Below, piece after piece: positions 5,135-5,698 of a stretch of DNA of 5,698 nt. Under the pieces are notes generated by a model, which ran no database searches, was not told the origin of the DNA, and was given only the letters and a program-made list of their open reading frames with translations. The first letter of the stretch is position 1. Each line of letters begins with the position of its first letter. The translations under genes were made by a program, and so were the position numbers. Where the stretch lies: contig MHEF01000103.1 in the NCBI GenBank assembly GCA_001805125.1, positions 1 to 5,698 on the forward strand. Direction: 5' to 3'. The DNA is from Nitrospirae bacterium RBG_13_39_12 (GTDB lineage: Bacteria > Nitrospirota > Thermodesulfovibrionia > Thermodesulfovibrionales > SM23-35).

Positions 5135-5281
5135 ATGACCAAAATAAATAACAAGAGCAAAACAGCTAAAAAAAGTAAAATTGGGAGGTTTGTTGTTCCA
5201 GGCCCCAAAAAAAGGACTGCACAAAAGAAAGTTAATAAACCAAACCGAACAGAAAGTACAGGATGTAAAAGGACAAAATAA
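5135..5281 (+). CDS. Small, highly basic protein of unknown function (48 aa)
   Basis: This short gene begins with ATG at 5135, 4 bases after a strong Shine-Dalgarno AGGAGG (5125-5130), and sits behind a good extended -10 promoter, which together make it credible despite its size. The product has 48 residues with 13 Lys and 4 Arg but one acidic residue only (E40), so it is strongly positively charged. It has no hydrophobic segment, and the only non-polar patch is IGRFVVPGP (16-24). Such a protein may bind nucleic acid or an acidic partner, or be disordered; I do not recognise the family. It ends with TAA at 5279-5281, and the membrane-protein gene begins 6 bases later in the same frame. Confidence 0.65.
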   Translation: MTKINNKSKTAKKSKIGRFVVPGPKKRTAQKKVNKPNRTESTGCKRTK

Positions 5282-5287
5282 AAATAT

Positions 5288-5686
5288 ATGACTTTAAAGG
5301 ATTATAGACAAACGTATTATACGTTTTCTGGTAAAGCAAGTAATGTTGCCCGACAGCTTTCTTTTGCTGGAATTGCCATCATATGGATTTTTAAGACAGT
5401 TAATAGTAATCAGATAACCGTACCAGTTAAATTAATTTCTCCCTTAATCTTTTTTACTATTTCTCTTGCAAGCGACCTTTTGCACTATATTGCAGGCACT
5501 ATCATATGGGGTTTATTCCAAAGACACCATGAAATAAAATCTACAGACTCAAATAATGATCCTGTTTTGAGTGCTCCAAGGCAGCTCAATTGGCCTACCA
5601 ATTTTTTCTTCACCGTAAAATTGATTTCAGTTATCATTGCCTATTATCTTTTACTGAAGTATTTTGTTGAGATATGGCATATATGA
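5288..5686 (+). CDS. Small membrane protein of unknown function (three predicted membrane segments)
   Basis: The 132-residue product has a polar N-terminus (MTLKDYRQTYYTFSGKAS), then hydrophobic stretches at about 24-38 (FAGIAIIWIFK), 48-77 (with IFFTISLAS and YIAGTIIWGLF) and 105-127 (FFFTVKLISVIIAYYLLLKY). A polar loop with D and S residues lies at 78-104. It should lie in the inner membrane. The block FSGKASNVARQLSFAGIAIIWIFK (13-36) has the look of a conserved family start, but I cannot name the family. No ribosome binding site is well placed: AAAAGGA (5267-5273) lies 14 bases upstream, inside the preceding gene, so translation probably depends on the 48-residue gene. It is likely cargo of the element, possibly protective or regulatory, but nothing here proves a role. 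Confidence 0.75.
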   Translation: MTLKDYRQTYYTFSGKASNVARQLSFAGIAIIWIFKTVNSNQITVPVKLISPLIFFTISLASDLLHYIAGTIIWGLFQRHHEIKSTDSNNDPVLSAPRQLNWPTNFFFTVKLISVIIAYYLLLKYFVEIWHI

Positions 5687-5698
5687 TAAACCCATAAA

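Larger units (their letters stand above)
3376..5698. mobile_element. Integrative element inserted at tRNA-Arg(CCT), left end; right end outside window
   Basis: The element carries, from the tRNA outwards, a tyrosine integrase, an excisionase-like HTH protein and an RHH protein on the minus strand, then a divergent plus-strand pair of a small basic protein and a membrane protein. Integrase next to a tRNA 3' end, with a control gene cluster behind it, is the classic layout of an integrative plasmid, phage satellite or genomic island. No phage structural, replication or conjugation gene is visible in the part shown, so the type of element remains open. The left boundary is set only approximately, at the anticodon loop. 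Confidence 0.8.

Noticed and set aside
5203..5214. Runs of seven A in the 48-residue gene as programmed -1 frameshift sites
   Set aside because: A -1 shift at the first run meets a stop at once, and at the second run after a few codons, so no useful product arises.
5200..5698. Second copy of the tRNA 3' end (attR) near the right edge
   Set aside because: No sequence resembling the T arm or acceptor end of the tRNA was seen there, so the element extends beyond the window.

Overview
The window joins a stretch of ordinary bacterial chromosome (about 1-3343) to the left end of an integrated mobile element (about 3376 to the window end), with a tRNA-Arg(CCT) gene as the insertion point. No gene fixes the host with certainty. 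The AT-rich coding sequence, the large-family Lon-like protease, the TIGR01212 radical SAM protein and a 70-bp repeat of the TGTCATTGCGAG...CTCGCAATGACA type together suggest a Gram-negative anaerobe such as a Nitrospirota (Thermodesulfovibrio-like) or deltaproteobacterial lineage. This placement is inference.

Host side, left to right: the C-terminal part of a Lon-like ATP-dependent protease with an intact Ser/Lys dyad (1-953); a palindromic interspersed repeat (968-1037); an exported protein with an Ig-like region and a degenerate HAD-like region (1067-1777); a clear intrinsic terminator (1801-1833); a good promoter that would start transcription almost at the ATG of a YhcC/YtqA-type radical SAM protein (1892-2818); a LOG/TIGR00725-type nucleotide-binding protein 3 bases behind it (2822-3274); and tRNA-Arg(CCT) with an encoded CCA (3344-3420).

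Element side: a tyrosine integrase on the minus strand whose reading frame runs into the tRNA gene, so its last 22 residues are encoded by the antisense strand of the tRNA. Upstream lie a small excisionase-like helix-turn-helix protein and a ribbon-helix-helix protein. The three form a minus-strand operon (RHH-xis-int) behind a near-consensus promoter at 5043-5071. Back to back with it, an extended -10 promoter (TGTTATAAT, 5089-5097) drives the plus-strand cargo: a 48-residue, extremely basic protein and a 132-residue protein with about three membrane segments. The right end of the element is outside the window.

The most interesting points are: integrase coding sequence that continues upstream of the first ATG to an in-frame TAG with no standard start; an integrase tail borrowed from the tRNA; an unrecognised basic-peptide/membrane-protein cargo pair in one frame separated by a single stop; and a compact divergent control region with a palindrome. 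I see no CRISPR array, rRNA or insertion sequence.
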